A stretch of DNA of 64,000 nt, from the NCBI GenBank assembly GCA_963170055.1, contig CAUJGJ010000185.1, positions 3,087,775 through 3,151,774 of the forward strand, written 5' to 3'. This document shows positions 1 through 13,851 of this stretch, in pieces. Origin of the DNA: Halisarca cf. caerulea (Eukaryota; Porifera; Demospongiae; Chondrillida; Halisarcidae). The position numbers and the translations under genes were made by a program. The notes under the pieces are model-generated. The model did no database searches and was not told the origin of the DNA. It saw nothing but the letters and a program-made list of their open reading frames with translations. Positions within the stretch are counted from its first letter, which is position 1; each line of letters opens with the position of its first letter.

Positions 1-84
1 AGGGAGTGAGACTTGTGTATTATACTGAAACAGCTATTGTATTACTTGAAATTTGACAATGTGTTTGTTTCGTGCACACTGCAG

Positions 85-1645
85 CAATCTGCACTGGAGG
101 TTGCAGGAATGGTGGCACCTGTACAGCACCTGAAACCTGCAGTTGTATTCCAGGATGGACTGGACAATATTGTGAAAATGGTTTGTTTACCTCCAGTATA
201 TTATATCTTTGTAAATATGCATAAAGGTACAATTTCATGGAATATTATATGGCAATAATGTCTTAAACTCAATGCATTGCAAAATTTTATTCTGTGTTTC
301 TCTACCATAGTACCATACACACCCTTGCAATTTATCATTAATTTTGAATAAATTGTGTGGATTAGCACAAGTGCAGGTCTAGTACTTATAAATTATTGTA
401 ATTATGCATGATTGTTGCATAACTTCCTGAATATATATGCACGTTTTGCTCTTTTGAAAAGATGTTGAAGAGTGTTCACTTGGTATCAGTGGATGTCAGC
501 AGGTGTGCATCAACCATCCCGGTGGCTATTCCTGTAATTGTAATAGTGGATACATTCTTGATAGTGATCACCATGGCTGTTCAGGTAACTATAAGGTTGT
601 TTTATTGTACATAATATAATAATGGTTATTTGCTATATATATTTATAAATATACTGTATAATGTATGCAATATATAGTACAACATATAATATGTTGTTCG
701 CATATCAAATCACAATTTATTTTTTTGTAATTCATCATTCTGATAGCAACCCGTGTGCTATATTGCCTTTCAAAACTTCATAACACCTGCAATTCCTGTA
801 AATCAAATGCACATCTTAAAATGTGCCTGCATGTAACTGTATCACTGTGATTAACCCTGTGGCGAATTTCCCCTTGTGTATGGTGAAACTATGCACCGTG
901 CAGTTTCCAATTGGTCACTTTAATGAAAATTAAGTGTAGTATAGTAAATTTAACCTATATACAGATAACTTACACATGTACAGGAATAAGTACAGTCCAC
1001 TGAATGCCATGCATATATGCATGCATCAAAGCAGACTCTAAATCATACTTTTATGTGTACTATCATGTTCAAATGCAGATATCAACGAATGCAATACCAA
1101 CAATGGTTATTGTGATCATCTTTGTACAAATACTGAAGGAAGCTACTTCTGCACCTGTAAACAAGGATACACCCTTCAGGAGGGGGGCTTGACTTGTGTG
1201 GGTGAGTTAATATACACGTAACAGCAGTATATAATTGTATATATATGATGAGACAACTATGTTGAGTATACTTATGAGGTACATTCACCATAATATTGAA
1301 GTATGGTAAGAGCCACTCTGTAATCCAACAACCTCCTATATTCCAATGTTTCTTCAAGTCCCACTGAGTGTTGCATTGGACAGGTTTCACAGTAGCAGGG
1401 TTTCTTTCAGGATAATGATCAAGTGGGCAGGTATTTACAAAGTATAAAGTGGAATCTCTGAATGAAGGTCATTTCAAGACAGCTTCATTTGTCCTTTGTA
1501 AAGAGGTTTTCCTCTTTGGGAGATTCAAAATGTATTGGAACTATGGCTTTGCATTATTACAACATTTTGGAACCTCAAGCTGTATCCTTTGTAGAGTGGT
1601 TGTCCACTATGAGAGAATTCATTGTAGTGACGGCAAGATGGAACC

Positions 1646-1680
<35 letters not shown>

Positions 1681-4600
1681 GTATATTATAATACTATAAT
1701 TCTACTTAAGTAATTTCAAAGTATTTTTCTCGGACATTTCTTTTATAGCTCAGCCATGCCCACACTTAAATGCTCCACTCAATGGCAACATCTCTTGTAC
1801 TGGTGAGCAGGTCACAGATGAATCATGCTTTTTGTCATGCTACCCTGGATTTAGGATGGAGGGTTCCTCTGATAGAACCTGTCAACCAAACAACACATGG
1901 ACAGGACTCCCAACTTCCTGTTCCCTCCTTCACTGCTCAGCACTGGAACCCACTGATGACTCTTTCATTGTTTACCCTTGCAACACAGCTTATCAATCAA
2001 CCTGTACAATAGCTTGTCTCCCTGGCTATTATATACAGGAATTGGGTCTAAAGAGTATGTCCTGTGTTCTGGGCAGTACACCACATAGTGTGATCTGGAC
2101 AGAGAGACCAATGTGTTTAGAGATTCAGCCATGTTCTCCTAATCCATGCTGTCACAATGGTGTCTGCACTGAAAATGACAGAACATACACCTGTGACTGT
2201 GAGGGCACAGGATATGAAGGTGATGTCTGTCAGATTGGAGTTGTTCAAGTTTCATACATATCAATCCTGGAGATCAATGAAGTGTATCAGCTCTTCATCA
2301 ATGCCAATCCAGATACAAACCTAATTATTGAACTATCCACCACAGCACATGGTATTGTGAGCCTCACACCAGATACTATCCAATTTGACCCAAGTACACC
2401 AAACCAGACTGTATCCATTTCATCAACACATGCAGTGGTTGCCAAACTACAATTCTCCCTCTCTGGTCCAGACAGCCGTCAATTTGCCACTCCAAAGAGC
2501 AGAAGCATTGTAGTTCGAAATCCTGACTCAATGTCTACTTATGCTAAAGACCGCATGAAGCCTGTTGGAATTCTTGAACCAAGCTGTTGTACTGATATGT
2601 CATTTCAGTATTCATGTCCATCAGATAACACTGCAGTTTTCTTCAATTCATCTTGCTCCTACAGTACATCCACCTCCCCATTTGTAATCCCCGGTATTTC
2701 CTTTGTGATAGGTCAGGATGTTTCTCTTCCACTTTCCATGTATTCATGTAAGCTCTCATCATCTTTGGAAGTTGAACTAAACCTGAACAGTACCATGCAG
2801 TGTAATTCATGCAGCCAGGTGTCATCCACAGCTACTTGCAGCTCAGCCACCTCAAGTGAAGCAGGCTGTTACTGCTACCAGTTGTCACAATCTGACACTC
2901 AAGCCATGTTGGAAAGTGAAGCACTAGCGAACACATACTTGGAGCAGATAAGATATATCCTTCCTGGATGGCTTACTTTACGGGTTGTTCCATCAAATCG
3001 CACTCATTTTGAGGATAGTTACCATACATACCTGGTCAACTACGATGCATTAGATACAGTTGCATCCTGCCCTAATTTCATCCAGAGCGTTGCTACACCA
3101 GGCTTATACTCAGTTTTGAAGTACAATGGTAAAATGACTGTTTCAGTAGGTGATGATATGGAATCATACAGTCCATTACAAGGAGGAGATAGCCCATTCT
3201 GCATTGCTATTGACAACTGTAAGGGTGTGGACTCTAATATCCACACTAGCCTTCCACAGAATCATCCTTTTAACGCTTTTCTCAAATCATGGAAAGATCA
3301 CGGCTGGACAATTAATTTGGAAGGCCTGTCTGTACTCAGTTCCTCCTATGCAATGGACACAACCAGCAACTCTTTTTGGAATGGAACACATCCTGTGGAT
3401 GTAAGCCTCTCCAGACCTGATATTGCTGTGAAAGGACAGTTTGGAGGCCAATGGAACATTAACAAATTGTGTAATGTAACCATGGATGGTATTGGAGAGA
3501 TTCTTGTGGACACTGCTGAGAATACACAGGTAAATAATAAGTATGTTAGTACATATGTGTACTAAGTCATATACAGTGCATTGCATTTGTGATAAATTTA
3601 CGTACAGAATGTGTTGTCCAGCTTGCTCTACACCACATACAAGTTTACAATTGCTCTTCTCAAGGGAGGAATACTTATTTTAGTATTATACATATACACA
3701 ATATGCACTCAATATGATAAGAATAAAAAAGTTATGCAGTTTAGCTGAGAAAGCTTGTATACATGTGGTGAATTCAATAATATCATTAGATAAATAGATT
3801 GGATGATGTAAGTAGGCAGATATAAGCAGGTATACAGTTACGGTTACGGATCGGACGCTTCTTTAACTTGGGGAGGCCTTTATGAAAAAGGCTACTACTC
3901 TAGGCACCCAGTAATACAGTTGCAGTATACGTAAGTATATGCACATGAGACCCTTAACACATTTAACATATTGGCCCACCCTATTGACCATATAGCTCTG
4001 TGCTACGTATTTTATTATATGTATATATACATAATATAGTATGTCAACTGTGTTCATGCACATATTAATGCCTGCAGTATTACATACATGCGTATACAGA
4101 TGTGTGCATGTATTGTTCTTTAATTCATTTTAATTGTGTGTGAGTGTATGTGTGGGTGTTTGTGGGTGTGGGTGTGGGTGTGGTTGTGCTGGTGTGGGTG
4201 TGTGTGTATGTGGCTGTGAGTGTGGGTGTGGGTGTGGGTGTGTGGGTGTGTGCATATGTGCAAGTCATGCAATGTTTACATATATGTATTATTTTCACCT
4301 AGAACATCTAAATGCACTTGTATTGTTATTCCCTTCTCAGACTCAGTTGCCCCATGTGACTAAAGTAACTTACCTAGGAGACACCCTATTTGGCATATTG
4401 TTTAATTCAGCACATCTCACGTTTTCACATCCGTCAGGCAATGGAGCTTTCTACTTCACAGGTAAGTATGAGAGTCATTTCTCACAGAATTTCCCCTGTC
4501 TTGTGCATTAGTGCCACCTTTCTTTTGTTACAGAACCAACAGAACCTTGTACCAATGCAAGAATTGGAATGATGAGGCTACACTATAGTCAACTGCCGGA

Positions 4601-7600
4601 TAAAAGGACTTTTTTCTCCAGGTTCCTACCTATTTCTTCTACACAAGGTACCTCCTGTCCTGTCGATGTGGCTCTAAGGCTCAATTCCTTTGCTGAAGTT
4701 GTTGGCTTGGCTATTCGTAGTACATGTCAAGAGCTTGTCTTGGGTAAACTGTTCTTTGCAGGAGTACAGCATGTCATATCAGTGGGGGGTGAAGAATCTC
4801 CAGCAGCATGCGGCAACGTTATTCCACTTGCAGCTTCATCTGAAGATGTGATAGTCTATACTACAGTGGAATCAGGAATGACCAGATTGAATAGTTATCT
4901 TTCACTTGATATACCAGACACCAATGGGCCTCATATCACTACCATTATAAATCCAAGCACAGAAGCCTTCACAGCTACTGTTAACCACATGCTAATTTCA
5001 ATATTTCGCACTTCAATCCAGTCAACGGTTACCATAACTGAACATAAGTTTGAATTCAGGGCCAGCTTGAATATTTTTGACTCTTATTCAGCAACAATCA
5101 TAGGCACATCCCCTACCACCCAACCGTGGGAAGATATGGATCTAAGGATTGAAGGTTGGATTGGCAGAGATTTAATAAACGTTCTGAATGAATATGTTCG
5201 ACTATCATTGATGGAGGAAACTGCATCCTCTGTCTCTCGTATTCAGAATGCTAATATGTCCCTGACTCGGATACTCAGGCAGAAAGTTGCCATGCAGGAA
5301 GTCTTTCAAAATGATCAGTCTAATGCTCAACTCCTTCAAGACCAATGTACAACAATTGAAACAGACATCAATATTCTAAATGGATCCATTGCTGCTCTAG
5401 AACTGCAAGTGAGCACTTCTTTGCAGAGGAACTTAGATAGTGTTTGCACAGTGCATTCCTGCCAGCAAGTATATGTTCCCATATCAAACTGTGCCTGGTG
5501 CGATGTACCAATGTCGTTGTCAGTTCCTTCCAAGTGCTCTGCTTCCTGTAGCTCTGATGTAACAGTACAAATCCAAGACAGCACAACAACAATGACTAAG
5601 CTTCGTGAAGTAAACAATTGTAGCTCCAGCTCTTTTTGCATTTCTTGTCAGGCTAATAAGAACAAGCCAAATGCCTTCTCAGCTGTCTCGTGCACAGGGG
5701 GTCTCTTTCCTGGTAGGTGCAGCACATATCTAGTGACTGATCAGGTTAGTGTGCCAAGGTTTGTGACAACAACAAAGCAGGCATCCTACAATTGCTTCAC
5801 GGATTGCAACACTAGTATACTCTTCAACTTTACGCAAGAGTGCTGCCAAGAATCAAATGAATCATACTCTTTCCTCCAGCCACAGTGCCTAGTAGACAAC
5901 ATTGCCTGTAAAGTTGTCCAAGAAGGAATTCTTGACCACATTTCAACTGATACATCACTTGCTGCAGAAGTAAACCAACTGAGGGAGCTACTCAATTTAA
6001 GGGCTAATCTTACGACAATGGAGGCTCAATTGGCAGCATGTAAACTTAAGTCTGAAGTAGCCCAAACTAAGTACAATCTGACAAGCAGATTATACAAAGA
6101 AGTAGTGCTTGCATCAGAGGATGCAGGTGAGGAATTTACACAAATCAGGCTGCTCCATGAAGTAGGCAGCCAGTTACATGAAGAATTACAGACACATCCA
6201 TGGGAGAGCATTTTTGATATATCTAATATCACATTTAATGTGTCAGGTCCTTCCCTTTTCACAAGTACTTTACCATTGAATATCAAATACTCAAGATTAC
6301 TTTTAAACCAGAGTGATGTAATGACCTCATCCATGTTTGACTTCCTCTACACTAATCAGTCCATCCATGTTTTGTCAATGCATCTTAAGAACAGAATTCT
6401 CAATGAATACAGCAACCGGCAAGGGAGAGCAGCAAAATCACAGTCTCTTGGAATTGATTGGTCTCTACTCTGTCAGAACCTTTATTCAATAAACTCTGTT
6501 GTTGAAGTGCTTCTGAGTAGCCTTATGACTACAGCCAACACAAGTGCATCTCTACACGAACAGGCAGCTACCTTGCGAGAATCTATAAGGGACATATCAG
6601 CAGAGGTATCATCAAGCAGTGGGAATGTGGTTAGTGGAATAAATCAAACAGCCTTGAATAGCCTAGCACCAGACCTTTCCCTTGAAAATTTAGAAGCTAA
6701 AGTGAGCAATGGCAGGGAATTAAATGCCATTCGAGTAGAACTGATGAACATTGTAAATATATCTGACCCTCTTTTTAGCAGCTTGGCCCAGGAAAATTTT
6801 GCCTTTCAGGAATGGCAGCTTCAGATGGAAAATCAAATTCATTTGACCATGCTAGACTTTGGGCACGTGTGTGTTGGCTTTCTAGACTGTTTGCACACCA
6901 TAATTGAAACTGTTCAAGATGTTCTTAGAACTCCACAACAACCAACAACAGAGAAACTCTTGGAAATGCTCCCAAGATTCGTAGATCAATTATTGGAACT
7001 AGCATTATATGACAATATAATTCTGCAGGAGGCAATAACTAGAGTGACTAACTTCAGATCCATTTTGGATGATGTTGCAGAGTTTGGCTATTGGTGTGCT
7101 GCACCACCACTTGCTAGTTTCTCTGATTACGATGACATCATCATCATGGCAGGTGATCCGTTGAATCTTATGTGTGAGGTAGACTCTCAGTGGTCTGTGA
7201 ACTATGAGTGGGTGAAGGACAATGAAACAGTAGCAAGTACTTCCACTGATACATTTCACATTGAATCAGCAGAGCCTTCTGATAGTGGAATGTATCACTG
7301 TGTCGCTTCAAATCACATTGGATCTCATGCAACTTCTTTTGTTAAGGTAACTGTAGCCACTCCACCAGTCATTGTTGAACATGGAGATGAAAGCATGGTT
7401 GTGTCGACTTATACAGAAAGTTGCTCTCCTTTGGTTTTAGCATGTGATGCATCTGGTAATCCCGACCCTGATATTGGATGGTACTTTAAACAGAATGAAG
7501 ATGACCAGTTTGAACAGCTACCCGGGCAGAGTGCAACTGAGCTACAGTATGTTTTTCCCAGACCTCATCACACAGGACAGTACTATTGTATGGCGTCAAA

Positions 7601-10600
7601 CATACAGGACTCAGTAAGATCAATATTTACTGATGTGAGGATCCTCAAGTCGTCAGTGACCCAATTTGTCCTTCCTGTTATGATCGAGTTCACTAAAGAA
7701 GTATCAAGTAGGCGGAAGAGAGTTGCAGGTTTCTCTTATGTAGACACAGGAATCAATCCACTTCAGTATGTCACTCTGGATGAAGACGAGAATGAGCTTA
7801 CGGCTAAAGTACAGGAAGTAATTCAGACAGAGCGGAATATACCTGTTATAAAAGCATCCTTTGACAATCCATCCTCCCCATCTTCTCTTACATTCTTGGT
7901 TGGCACAAGATTGATTCCAATTGATGAAAACCACACTACCCCAGTCCTTGACCTGTTTCAGAACAACACTGATGCTAAAGTTGATTTAGAAGACTTTGTA
8001 GAGGAGCTGAATGCCCTACTGCCTTATCTCAACTATTCAACACTTGTTGAATCGTATCATACAGTCAGTGGTGGAGTGGATGCAAGTACTGGCATTTACA
8101 GGTGTCCCCAAGGACAAGGATTGAACACCTCAAACTACATGTTTTGTGGTGAGTGTCAGTAGCCCCAGAGCTTTTCACTGCTTGGGAGTAGCCTAAGATT
8201 CTTGCTGAAGGGTATACACCTAAAAATTGGCTTATTTATCCATTTTTAGGTGGTTGTTACAGTTTTTACCCAGTTGTATAGAACAGTCTAAAATAATTTG
8301 GAATCATAACTAAATGATCAAATGGAGTACATGAGGACTTACAGTGAAATCTCCGATAGTGGTCGCTCTGAAATAAGGACAATCTCTCTACAAAGGACAC
8401 AGCTTGAGGTCCCAAAATATTTTCTCCCTATAGTTTCAATACATTTTGGATTTCCCAATTAAGGACACCTTCCTTACAAAGGTCAAAATGATTGTCCCAA
8501 AGTGTCCTTTATTTGGAGATTCCACTGTATTTGCAGTAAACTTTTTAACCGTCATGAAAATATCAGCAAGTTTTTCTGCACTTTCTCCTTCTTCCATCCT
8601 ACATGCTTTATCATAGAGGAAGAAACAAATTTGCATTACTGTTAAGATTAATTGCTTGCCTAAATTGCATGTAATTAACTGTGATGCTGTCGTTACATGC
8701 AATGCAGTCACCTGAGAATGACATAATTATATGTTGTACAATCAAATGAATATCTCTTTTTCAACTGAGATCCTGATATAATTACACTCCTTTTTCATTT
8801 CTTGGCTCTGATTAGATTAAGGATCTTTTACGGTAGACCCACAGTCAATGTGACCAGCTTATGTACGGAAGTGTGAAATAACCGGATATATTATGAAAGC
8901 AGTTGAACCTCACTATATTAAACCCTGGATACAATGATTTCCCGGATATAATAAACATAGACCTTAGAATGCACACCTATATATTCTATTGTAAATGAAC
9001 TCTGATGTAGTGAACACCCTGATATAGTGAACCTTGTCAGCGGTCCTGAGAGAGTTCATTATAGTGAGGTTTGACTGTATGTGTAAAAGAGAACTACAAG
9101 GTGTACATGCATAAGGAATCATTGTTGACTCATGCATACATTTGGTAAAGCTTTCATGTTAGCTGAAGTAAGAATCCAATGTTGGAACTTATAAACGAAT
9201 ACACTTTGCAAAACTAATAGTATAGGCAATACACTACAATACTGTTCTGTATTATGGAGTACCAATGTAGAGTGTGGGTTGGATAATCCGAGTGGTCAGA
9301 TAAGCAAGGGTCAACTGTACTTGCTCAAGGTTTAAATTTCCATTGTGTTTTTGATTTCTGTGTACTTCATATGTACTGTAATATTGTGTTTTTGTACTTC
9401 CCTTTAGTTGCCTGTGCACCTGGTCAGTACCAGTCCTCTAAAACTGAGATCCTGTGTGGACCTGTACTTTACGCATACCACACTTGCCTCCCATGTTCTG
9501 TTGGGCAGTATCAGCCCAATGAAGGACAGGTTGAGTGCATACAATGTGAAGCTGGTACCTATCAGAGCTCCATTGGTAGCCATACCTGTAAGCTCTGTTC
9601 TCGTGGTCACTACCAGCCAGAGAAAGGCCAGACTGGGTGTATCCCATGTGAACCAGGTTCATATCAAAATGATACTGGAGGAACCACCTGCATTCCCTGC
9701 TCACTGGGCAGATATCAGTCTGATAGTGGACAGCCAAGCTGTACTGAGTGCCCTAATGGCTCTACCACAAGTAATATGAATAGTATACAATGTATTGAAG
9801 GTGAGAAAGAATTTTGTGTGTTATAGATATCTAAAAACCTTGAAATAAATGCAGCAAAACTTGGTAAAGCTATAAATATACCACAAAGAGCCTACTATCA
9901 GAAGTACTGGTACTTGCTATGAGAGGCAATTAGGTACAGGAAATTGCACCTATAACATAGTATGCATTTCATTAGAATTTAGCCTTAGATGGGTATATGG
10001 GCAAGGTACTGAATGCTTCTGATCACCTTCCTGGTCAATAAGATGTGGAGGAAAAAGAAAAGAGATATATATCAACATTTGTGTTAATAGTAATAATAAT
10101 GTAATATTACATTCACAGTTGGCAATTATATGTACTTGCATGAATGAGTGGATTGTAAACAAGTAGAATAACAAGTTTAACTCTGGTGTTCTGATCAATT
10201 TCAAAGATGGCCGAGGTCAGAAACATAGCTATTATAATTATTATAATTTGCTTTGTATGACCTTATAATGTGCAAATATATTCTGACAAATTAATTGTCT
10301 GCTTATACTTTGGATTATAAAATTTAATGTTTATTGTATTATATTCCTTATATCCAGAACACCTTAACCAAGAGGCTGTGAGTGATGTAAGATTATTATG
10401 GGTAAGTTGAGGACCGACTTTTAAATAGGAATGTTCCAATCCACACTGATAGACCCTGTATGGAGTATACATCAATCTACTTTACATTTTACAATTCACA
10501 CGTAATTACAATGGTGCATGTAAATTCCTATTCAACCCTGCACCTATTCACCTATGAATGTTTGTTTTACTGATTTGTTGAAATCTGCAGGTGATACCAG

Positions 10601-13600
10601 TCAGCGTGGGAGTTTTTATTATTGCAATTATAATAGGGCTCGGTATGTTTGCATGTGTTCATAGTGTGTATATAATGTTCATATAAACTGACATTGTTGA
10701 TTGCAGCCATGCATTCATGCATGAGAAATTTGAGTGTATGTGTATAGGCATAAATGGGATAGATCCTCAGCTGATATTCTGCACATGCACTCTTTTGGCC
10801 TCATGTTGATCTACAGGAATTAATGAGTGCCATGTAGTATATTCCTCGAGTTCTCTCTCTTGAGTATTAATTTGCTATGAAACTAAGTGACTAGTTCATA
10901 TTATACATACGTACGTATGGTCATTCAGTTCTTCAGACACTGCATGCACTTTACATACTCGTCTTGTGTTCTGCTGCATACACCTCTCATATTCTTCTTA
11001 TTGCACCAACTATAGCTAGATAGAGAAAAACATTCATAATTCTGAAGCAGGTAATCCATCATTTGACAGTTCCCTCTCCTCGAAATGAGATTCTGAATAG
11101 AGAAATGGTCTCAATATACTTGCACTGGCTTAGTTGCATGCTAAACCTTATGTTCTTCGTATTTATGAGTTGTAGTACATGGTCTGTTGTAGTGTCTTCT
11201 CCTTTAGAATCTCTCATTGTCCCTTGCATACACTATGTCCTTCCATGCCATGTAATTGTATCCATGGGACCATTGCTATACCCTTCCTTTCACAAGGATG
11301 GGGCTTCTTTCCATATACTATTTTTACATATATATTTAGTCATCTAACAAGTATAGTACAAAAGTAAACATAATATGTATTTATGTTTTAATTTAATTGT
11401 CACATGCTCGTAAACTTAATGCATAATAATTCAATAACTACATGTTATGTACATATGTTCCACATGTACATCAAAGTATGAAATCAAATGCAAAATTTCC
11501 ACCTAGGTGCATTCATCAATTTATGGTAAATTTGTCTGTTCTTTGCTGCAGTGATTCTGCTGCTATGCATTGTACGTGTGTGCAAGCGCAAAAGGAAAAT
11601 AATGCCTCAAAACAAAGCAGTAGACAACAGACATGAACTATACTTGGTTCCCAACCCAGATCCTTTTGCACAGAACAGTGGTCCTGATGTAGAGCATAAT
11701 GACACTGTGGAAGCACTCTACGATACTATTAATGACCACAATTTTCCATTTATTTCAAGAGTGAAAAAATCCTATACAGTTACACGACCTTCGAATCCTG
11801 TTCAAGAATCTACTCTGGACAAAACTGAGGAAGAGTACATGTCGCCTGAGTACAACATCCCCAAGGTAGCTGAGCAAGGTGAGGTTGGTAACTATAAGCT
11901 ATTATATAGCACATGTTGTCATGAAACAGCACAGTTTTATGGTAATTGTATACTCTATAAAACATTCATGTCTATAACTCGCCATGAGTTTATACTTGGC
12001 AATCTGTGATTTCAGGTAAATTTATTGTATTCAATAAGCAATCTAAAATTCAGCAATCCTATTATTGTCACCAAATTTTAGGAGGGGAAGTCCATTCTAA
12101 TGGTGACAAACTTTCTGCTTTATGAATCTGTCAATTAAACTATAACTCTACATATAATCATTCGTCACCAGCCAGATGTAATTCTAAAGGGTTACACAGG
12201 CCACCAAAGAGCTGAACAGCTGAAATTATTCTTTTTACTCATGGTATTTACAATAGACTACGGCTTGTGCAATACATCTATCATATTACTCTCCAGGGTA
12301 ACTGTACTACAGTGCATGCCTGCCATGCAAGATGTGACCGTGTTTTTGATGTATGTATTCAATATTATATTTGTATTCATGTAGCAGGCTTTTTTCATGT
12401 TAATGATCAAAGGGCCAGGATAATAACAAACTATTGTATTGGAAATAAGGGGATATACTGTATATGTACGTAAGTGGTATCCTATAGATGTTTATAAAAC
12501 ACATACAGTTCAGTGATGTAAGAAGGTGCAGACAGCTATGTATGTGGTATCAATGTCGTTGGGGTATATATAATAAATAGAGAGGTCTGGTGTTAGAGAA
12601 AAATTGAGTTTATAAGTTATAAGATGATTGAGCTATTGCTAATCAAATAGGTCAATATTATGATATTATATTATATGGAAATTTTTAATGGAATCCACTA
12701 CGCAGGAAAGGGTGACATACAACCAACTCCTACCTCCCTAACAAATTTAATGGTTGTAAAAGTCGAGGGCAACCCAACCTAGCCTATCCTGTGGATCCTG
12801 GAATGCTGTAATCCATCTAAATTCAAGTCCAATCTTCCCGACTGGGTGGGCATTTTTATGACATCCGGTATAATGATACCCCATGCACATGTACATAGCT
12901 GCTTGCCCCTGTGCTCTGAATCGAACCATACAATGAATCCAGTCTTTGCCACTGCCAGATGTGAGGTCATGTACCACAGCCAAGAAAGTCTTCTTTGTGG
13001 ATGGTTACAACCAGTGTCCTTCAAAATCTCCATTTGGCATTCAATATGCTTGATAGAATTCCTTGAATTCCAAGGTATCTATATACCAAAGTCCACAAAC
13101 ATGCAAATAATCATTAGGACATATAGGCACTTGAGGTACTATTAAAAGGGCACCTCTGAAATGCAGAAACCATTCAGAAGTCCCTCTCATTGGCATGTGT
13201 ACAGTTGAATCCTCCTAAATAAGGACACCTCCATAAACAGAGCGACTTACTCTGACTTTATTATGGAGGTATTATATATAATGCATGCAGTATCTGAACC
13301 ACTAAAAACTTTACGTTTATTCCCATCCCCAAAGTTCCTGGTATGTGTACCAGTATATATTCAATTTTACTGACTAAGTTGAGCATCCCATGTGTACATT
13401 CATTGTTACAGGTTCAAGTGATCAGCCAAGACTCAGCTCTGCTCTGACCCAAGGGACAGTATCTGATCAGAAAGCCACACATACTGCATCAAGGTATAAG
13501 GAGCTTGATCATCGAACCCTGGCCACTCCTAATGTATATCAATCAGTACTCACTAAGGAAGTGGACTCAGACTATGATGTACCACTTGCACTTACACTCC

Positions 13601-13851
13601 TACCTGAAGTAGAAGAATCTGATTCAGAAGTGTATGGAATGCCAAAAGGAGAAGCCATCAAGGAAGACATTGGTACACAAAAATTGATCAGCGATATTGA
13701 TGATGTTGCCACACAGAATGAAGGTGTAGATAGTGAGCAGATGGTAGCCACAGATGAAGAGTATGTAGATATGCAGAATTCTATTGCAGATGACGAGGAA
13801 GAAGAAATTGACAACCAGTTTATCACTTTAGACACTGTCAACTTGCTGTAA
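85..13851 (+). CDS. Receptor A: giant EGF/Sushi/Ig single-pass receptor (5' end outside window)
   Basis: Exons seen: 85-180 (EGF), 462-584 and 1079-1201 (calcium-binding EGF, DVEEC and DINEC starts), 1749-3529 (two Sushi domains, an EGF with [10 protein letters not shown], then an unassigned beta-rich region), 4341-4461, 4534-8148 (about 1,200 codons), 9408-9800 (GCC2/GCC3 or ephrin-receptor-like cysteine repeats), about 10358-10401 (stalk), about 10593-10642 and 11552-11878 (membrane helix and tail), 13412-13851 (tail, TAA stop). Exon phases join in frame where I checked. The large exon holds coiled-coil stretches, many NxS/T sites, an RRKR basic site near 7710 and two Ig domains around 7140-7640 ([10 protein letters not shown] and [10 protein letters not shown]). 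The mosaic implies a cell-surface adhesion or signalling receptor; its ligand is unknown. The tail is tyrosine-rich. Comparison with receptor B suggests the missing 5' part encodes a signal peptide, an EMI domain, one EGF and two calcium-binding EGFs. I do not recognise an orthologue in other phyla. Confidence 0.88.
1648..1676. repeat. (TA)n microsatellite
   Basis: A run of about 14 TA units just upstream of the Sushi exon of receptor A, inside the intron 1202-1748. Confidence 0.9.
4135..4252 (+). repeat. Degenerate GT-rich tract (GTGTGG/GTGGGT)
   Basis: About 120 bp of interrupted GTGTGGGTGT repeats lie in the receptor A intron between 3529 and 4341. The open frame across it is low-complexity and not coding. 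Confidence 0.9.
8342..8527. mobile_element. pogo/Tigger-like MITE, 'GTGTCC' subfamily
   Basis: Ends are CAGTGAAATCTCC and GGAGATTCCACTG, inverted, with TA immediately outside both ends as expected of a TA target duplication. The interior carries AAGGACA...AAAGTGTCCTTTATTTGGAG, shared with the element at 19534-19730. It lies in the receptor A intron 8149-9407. Confidence 0.75.
8900..9077. mobile_element. pogo/Tigger-like MITE, second subfamily
   Basis: Starts CAGTTGAACCTCACTATATT and ends with an inverted relative, ATAGTGAGGTTTGACTG. The internal sequence differs from the neighbour at 8342, but the ends follow the same CAGT..AACCTC theme. Confidence 0.65.
10593..13851 (+). other. Receptor A transmembrane helix and tyrosine-rich cytoplasmic tail
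   Basis: The helix is split over two exons: [17 protein letters not shown] from the exon near 10593-10642, then [16 protein letters not shown] at the start of 11552-11878. The basic CKRKRK stop-transfer run places what follows in the cytosol. The tail of about 250 residues contains YLVP, YMSP, YNIP, YDVP and YGMP (five YxxP), YVDM (YxxM), plus YDTI, YKEL and YQSV, in an acidic context ([20 protein letters not shown]). In known families YxxP motifs bind Crk/Nck-class SH2 domains once phosphorylated, and YxxM binds PI3K p85. That this tail is phosphorylated is inference. The tail ends at VNLL with a TAA stop. Confidence 0.85.

Noticed and set aside
12720..13145. Overlapping open frames on both strands in receptor A intron
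   Set aside because: They lie between two tail exons that join in frame, have no motif, and read like decayed repeat sequence.
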